In this document: piece by piece, positions 59,673-64,000 of the stretch
Numbering within the stretch: the stretch's first letter is position 1
How the letters are laid out: each line of letters begins with the position of its first letter
Assembly: GCF_010093815.1 (NCBI RefSeq)
Contig: NW_022985560.1
Location: 183,501-247,500, forward strand
Direction: 5' to 3'
From: Pseudovirgaria hyperparasitica
Taxonomy: Eukaryota > Ascomycota > Dothideomycetes > Acrospermales > Acrospermaceae
DNA: 64,000 nucleotides
Notes under the pieces: model-generated
Told to the model about the DNA's origin: nothing
Databases searched by the model: none
The model's input: only the letters and a program-made list of their open reading frames with translations
Program-made: the position numbers and the translations under genes

Positions 59673-61568
59673 TCAAAGAGGAATCTCCACGTCATCTTTG
59701 AACGGCCAAGCTCGCATCCATTGACTTCTTTCTTCATCGTGGTACGCGTGGCGACGCAGAAAGTCTTCGCGATGACGGGCCAAGCGTTCTTTGTACAACG
59801 AGTAATTGCTGTGATTCACCCACCCATTCCATCCCTGGTATGCTCCTATCTGCGTCAAACTCTCGTACATTAGCTCGACACCTTCGTTCCAACTCTCCTG
59901 AAGACGTTGCTGGTGTGCCCTGTCATCGGGGGTATATGAAAGAGGGCATGCTGTCTCGGAGTTGGCACATGTCGTCCATTCATCCTGAAGTTGTATGAGC
60001 ATGCCCTGGAGGACCGGCTCTCCGTCGCTGAAGATTGAGCTTGCTATACCGGTGATCTGACCGGGTAGAGTATCTCGAAAGCGCAATGCACGGGCAATGT
60101 CTGGACACTGACGCAGCATGGAAATGTCGTAGAGTTTGTAGAGAGATTGAGCAGCCCGGAGGATCTTCGCCTGGTGTTGTTCATCCTCATTCAATTTGTC
60201 AAAATCGTCAGGTAATTCTATGGGTTTTAGACCCTCTGGAATTGGCCCTTCAAACTCGATAAGAGAAGGATGTCGTGCTTGAAGGAAGAGCGGGGAGACA
60301 TTGACAGCTTGCCAATCAATCACGTTTAGGATTTTGGTCGGCTGGGAAGGGTCAACGAAGATGTTGTCGGCATGTAGATCGGAATGCCAGAGAACTGGCT
60401 TAGAGAGATTTTCATCCTTGGGCAGAATCTGTGTTGCTACTTTCAAATAGTCTCGGAGGACTTTGATCTTCAGTTCTTTGGTCGGACGATACTGGTTGGG
60501 ACCGTTGAACATCCCTTGCTGATTAGGGAATCTCGAGAATTTCTCAATGCATGCCAGCTCTCGATTGGCACGGGAAGAGATGAAATCGTTGATTGAAGAC
60601 CCTATCACTCAGTCAGCTTGGGTCGAGCACGAGGGCGATGGTAAGGGGTGTTACAAGGCCCTCGCTTCGCTTCAACGTTGTATCTTCCTCCATCGAAGAA
60701 TGCTCTATTGGTCGTTGGGCCGATCGCAAATGGCGCAACTTCACCTACCACATCTGTGGAATTGAGGAATTGACCCGAGCTTAGGTTAGGCAGATCCTTC
60801 GCATAATACAAGCTCCCGTACATGGGTGAATTGACAGAATACATAGCTTTTTCGTAGCCAACCAATGACCTCACAATCTCAAACTTGTCTTTCCCAGGCA
60901 TGTTTTCCCATATTTTGCCTAGCTCTATCCCTTTACTGCGTTCCATCAAAATATACTCTGCTCTAACAGGGTTGTCTGTTGAGGAGCAGTAGCCATATAC
61001 CTGGGGTGCAGGAATGCCAAGGATGTTCCTAATCTTCAATGGCCTCATATTAGCGACTGCTAAACGTGACGCCTGGGATAACTCATACGTAGTCCATTGT
61101 AGCGACTTCACTGGCCGTTGTGAAGTGCGGCGGTCCAGCATTTGGATTTGGAATTTTAGCGATCAAATCTCGGCCATCATCAAATGTGATCAAAAAGACC
61201 TTGTTGAAGTTTCCTTCATGCAGCTTTTCGATTTCGACGCAAGACCGGCCTCCCATCGCCTTCGACGAGACTTGGAGGAGTCCAGGTAGGTTGAACCTGA
61301 CATAACGGCAGGCAAGCTGATCATGCTCATTCCAGAGCCATCGACCCGATGTATATCTGTAGAATTTCTCTAAGTCGTGGTCTCGAAAGTCGAGATTGTG
61401 TGAAGTAGTGGTGTGATAACTTGGGTGGGGCAACGTGGCCGAAGCCAATGGAGTCGACGAGCTGGAATAAGAAAAATTGTACCGAGACCAAGCAATTCGC
61501 AGGGAAGATTGTCCGAGACGCAATGTTGATGGACTACGAGACGCAGCATATGCAGCTAGAGACGACAT
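59673..61568 (-). CDS. AIM9-like mitochondrial phosphotransferase (APH / choline-kinase fold)
   Basis: Three exons, 61089-61568, 60655-61033 and 59673-60601, with introns of 55 and 53 bases that keep frame, give 595 residues. Relatives are annotated as altered inheritance of mitochondria protein 9. Seen: an N-terminal presequence rich in Ser, Arg and Ala with no acid residues for the first 40 or so, then DLEKFYRYTSGRWLWNEHDQ, the nucleotide-binding lobe (KLHEGNFNKVFLITFDDG, DLIAKIPNPNAGP with the likely ATP-binding Lys), and IRNILGIPAPQVYGY after intron 1. The catalytic loop is VLWHSDLHADNIFVDP and is followed by ILNVIDWQAVNVSPLF, the metal-binding Asp block. All core kinase residues are present, so it may be active. 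The substrate of AIM9 proteins is not known. The ATG at 61568 is preferred since the in-frame codon upstream is TTG. Confidence 0.88.
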
Positions 61569-62342
61569 GCTAGGAGCGATGGAGATGGAGTCACTGTGAG
61601 GAGAACGCAAAGCACAGTCAAATCTCGTTACAGGGGCACCCCGTTACAGCAATAATAAGCTCAGTACAAGGATATCATTCTCGTGAACGAAATTGATATA
61701 CCGCCGTAGCATGAAGACTTGCAGCTAATAAGCATATCAGACAGGTCTTCTATATTATGAGTGTGATGTGCATGCTTGCAAGCTAAAAGCTGGGGCAACG
61801 AAACAAGGTGCTATTGTATAAGAGCCAAGCAAGATGCTAGAAGGAATTTGAAACGATAAGACTTGGAATCTCTTTCAGTCCAGGGAATGCCTACTCACCA
61901 GGTGGAGCGATTCGGAGTTTTCGACCTGCTCAGCTGCGGACTAAATGAATCGCATATATTCGACTGGACGGTACGAGTCGCAAACTTTGATGTGAGGCGT
62001 CAAATAGCCTTAGAGAGATGTAGTGCAAGTGAGACGCCACGACGTGAGCGATCGTGGAGGGTTGGAAGAGTGTCTCGAGGCGCGTTTCTGGTGGTGGGAA
62101 TTATTTGATGGTTCAGTAATCGGGATGAAGGAGCATGAGTGATGGATAGTAATCAAAGAACGAGGACCCTAGTAGAGTGGGCACTGAAACAGAGATTGCG
62201 TAGGATAGCGGTGTCGACGTGGAAGATACATAATACACCCGCACAGTAAGACTCACGTTACGAAAACTTCTCGCTCGTATGCTGCCCTTGTCGTTGTTGT
62301 GGATGATTAAAGGTGACTGAGACAGTGAAAGAGTTAGGATCC
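61569..62342. other. Divergent intergenic region between the phosphotransferase and transferase genes
   Basis: About 770 bases upstream of both genes. A plus-strand open frame at 61863-62108 has no likeness to proteins and is probably chance. Confidence 0.5.
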
Positions 62343-63509
62343 ATGGTTGCAGCGCCGCTCGCTCTAATGACTTCTCCTGTACGTATCACTCGACTGCTCC
62401 CTATCCTGCCTGCGAAAACAATCCTGACGTCTTGTCCCGCCAAGAACACATTCCAACCCTTGATTGCAGACAAATTCTTCACGAATAGCATACTCTCTCG
62501 TCCACCTGGAGCTTTTCCTGAGCGCATCCCTTCGCAGACGTTCCCTGCGGAGGCAGATCGTTACCTACTCTACATCTACCCAGGATGTCCGTGGGCACAG
62601 CGGGCAAACATTACTCATAAGCTCAAAGGCCTGCAGGATGTCATTCAGGTTGTGGTTCTCGATAGTCTGGAGCCAGGGAAGGGATGGTGTTTCTCTGGTG
62701 AAGGCCAATTTGGCCACAGGAGGTGTCCCGTTTTTGGATGCAAGTACCTGAAGGAGATCTACGAGTTCGCAGCACCCTCGTACGACTGCCGTATCATGAT
62801 TCCAGCATTACTGGACAAGCAGACCAGTGCGTCTATGATATATACAATGTTAGATATCCATATACTGACTGTTATTTAGAACGAATCGTGAGTAATAGCA
62901 GCGGCGAAATCACCCGCATGTTCATATCAGCATTCGACGACCTGCTACCCCTCGCTCGGCGAGAATCAAGCAAAGGCTCAGGAGGTCTCTTACCGGCACA
63001 GCTTCTAGCCCAGATAGACGACTTCAATGCTTTCGCATACGACTCCATCAATAACGGGGCTTATAAGACCGGCTTTTCCTCTTGCCAGAAGTCATATACT
63101 GAAAATGTGACCCGGCTTTTCGACGGACTAGACCGAGTAGAGGCGCTGCTTTCACAGCCAGGTCACTCTCCATATCTCTTTGGATCCCACGTCACCGAGG
63201 CTGACATTCGGTTGTTCCCTGCGATTGTCAGATTCGATGTTGTCTACCATACGCTCTTCAAATGCAACCTCAAGATGATAAGGTACGACTATCCGCGCAT
63301 ACATGCCTGGCTTCGGAGACTCTACTGGGATGAGAGTACCTCGCATGCATTCAAGGACACGACATATATGCAAATTGTAAGTCTGTTGTATTGAGGAATC
63401 GAGCCTCGAGTACTGACGACTGTAGATTCGCGAAGGCTATACGAGAGCTGCTGGAGAGACCATCGTACCTATCGGTCCACTACCCGACGTCGTTCCTCTC
63501 TCTCCGTGA
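62343..63509 (+). CDS. Xi-class glutathione transferase (ECM4/GTO-like, S-glutathionyl-hydroquinone reductase)
   Basis: Three exons, 62343-62826, 62880-63376 and 63426-63509, with introns of 53 and 49 bases, give 354 residues. Enzymes of this class reduce glutathionyl-quinones using a catalytic Cys. Seen: YLLYIYPGCPWAQRANITHK with the class motif CPWA, KLKGLQDVIQVVVLDSLEP, GWCFSGE, and FGCKYLKEIYEFAAPSYDCR. Then PALLDKQTKRIVSNSSGEIT is rebuilt across intron 1, with ITRMFISAFDDLLP, NAFAYDSINNGAYKTGFSSC, SPYLFGSHVTEADIRLFPA, RFDVVYHTLFKCNLKMI and HAWLRRLYWDES, all standard in the family. The last exon adds IREGYTRAAG and the terminal PIGPLPDVVPL. The segment between GWCFSGE and FGCKYLKE is shorter and more basic than usual, where relatives have a DPLYGF-like block. 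An N-terminal tail of about 45 residues could be a mitochondrial presequence. Confidence 0.9.
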
Positions 63510-63888
63510 CGCTATGCGAGCGATTGAAGCCTGCTCTCACAGCGATTCCGTCTGATCCCACTTGCATATACAACGGCGTTCGGTGGCTTTTTCATGAGAC
63601 TATTCCTACCATGCATGCATAGTTACTAGCGGTTGCATTCGCGGGCATTTTCTTTTTATGAGCACAAGATATCCATGTAGTATCCAGGAATATAGATCGT
63701 TCATTCATTGTGACAACATTCCCGAATCTGCCTTTGCGGTAATTTATGCGCCGGGCGCGGAACGCTCCGCATCCACCGGTCCACTTCTCCCCCGGATCCC
63801 CGCCAAAACTTTCCCGCAGCTGCAGCTGGCTCAAAACTCCTCAACACGACAGTCACAGTCGCATTCAGTCCGATGTATAGTACACAAT
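63510..63888. promoter_or_regulatory. Promoter and leader of the right-edge gene
   Basis: GC-rich around 63745-63800, including GCGCCGGGCGCGG. A short uORF starts at 63873 and overlaps the start of the next gene. Confidence 0.4.
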
Positions 63889-64000
63889 ATGCCCTCCCGC
63901 CGTCCTAAACTTCTTTCTTCCTCCCGGCCACGCCCTCTGAACCGAATTGCCAAAGCTACCTCTCGCACTCCTACTCTGTCCGCGAAAAAAGGCCGCTCCC
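63889..64000 (+). CDS. Start of an unidentified gene, cut by the window edge
   Basis: An ATG preceded by ACAAT opens 37 codons that run off the window. The product starts MPSRRPKLLSSSRPRPLN and is rich in Arg, Lys, Ser and Pro, as in a nuclear or chromatin protein with a disordered tail. A 12-codon frame at 63873-63908 overlaps the start in another register. Too little is present to name a family. Confidence 0.5.
   Translation, partial: MPSRRPKLLSSSRPRPLNRIAKATSRTPTLSAKKGRS

Noticed and set aside
61863-62108. Plus-strand open frame of 81 codons between two divergent genes
   Set aside because: No family likeness, and it lies in the shared promoter region.

Overview
The window looks like a gene-dense euchromatic stretch of a filamentous ascomycete chromosome (Pezizomycotina; the protein likenesses suggest Dothideomycetes, perhaps Pleosporales, but that rank is inference). 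The signs are spliceosomal introns mostly of 40-80 bases with GTRNGY donors and CTAAC/CTGAC branch sites, pyrimidine-rich leaders, a HET-domain gene, a Cut12-type spindle pole body gene, and single-copy housekeeping genes on both strands with no operon structure.

Layout. 1-9 kb: a small membrane protein (+), a seven-helix membrane protein (-), a Kin17 zinc-finger protein (+) and a GT32 sphingolipid mannosyltransferase of the SUR1 type (+). 9.9-17.4 kb: a Cut12-domain gene (-) head to head with the eIF2alpha kinase gene GCN2 (+), whose leader carries four short uORFs. 17.6-23.2 kb, all minus: a quinone-reductase-like MDR enzyme, the ABC-F ribosome biogenesis ATPase ARB1, and an HPP-family membrane protein. 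24.8-28.5 kb: two tandem acyltransferase-3 membrane proteins. A tRNA with an intron (best read as elongator Met, CAT) lies at 28.7 kb. It is followed by about 3.2 kb without a supportable protein gene.

32.0-41.5 kb, all plus: GSK-3 kinase, the nuclear cap-binding large subunit (CBP80) with a GC-AG intron and a long N-terminal extension, HIS3, and cyclin H (CCL1). 41.8-46.0 kb: a coiled-coil orphan (-) and RPT2 (-), the latter with a first coding exon made only of ATG. RPT2 shares a divergent promoter with the E2 gene UBC1 (+). 48.2-55.3 kb, plus: WDR70-like, RMT2 arginine methyltransferase and KNR4/SMI1. 56.8-63.5 kb is more accessory: a HET-domain protein (-), an AIM9-like mitochondrial phosphotransferase (-) and a xi-class glutathione transferase (+). 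The start of a further gene is cut off at the right edge.

The genes do not form one pathway. Local themes are nutrient and translation control (GCN2, ARB1, CBP80, HIS3), cell wall and membrane (GT32, KNR4, acyltransferases) and ubiquitin-proteasome (RPT2/UBC1). I found no credible virus-like element, transposon, CRISPR array or novel multi-gene system. The most useful observations concern gene structure: very small first coding exons, a non-canonical intron, uORFs and start-site ambiguities. Exon boundaries were worked out by hand from splice motifs, reading-frame continuity and family likeness, with no alignment run.
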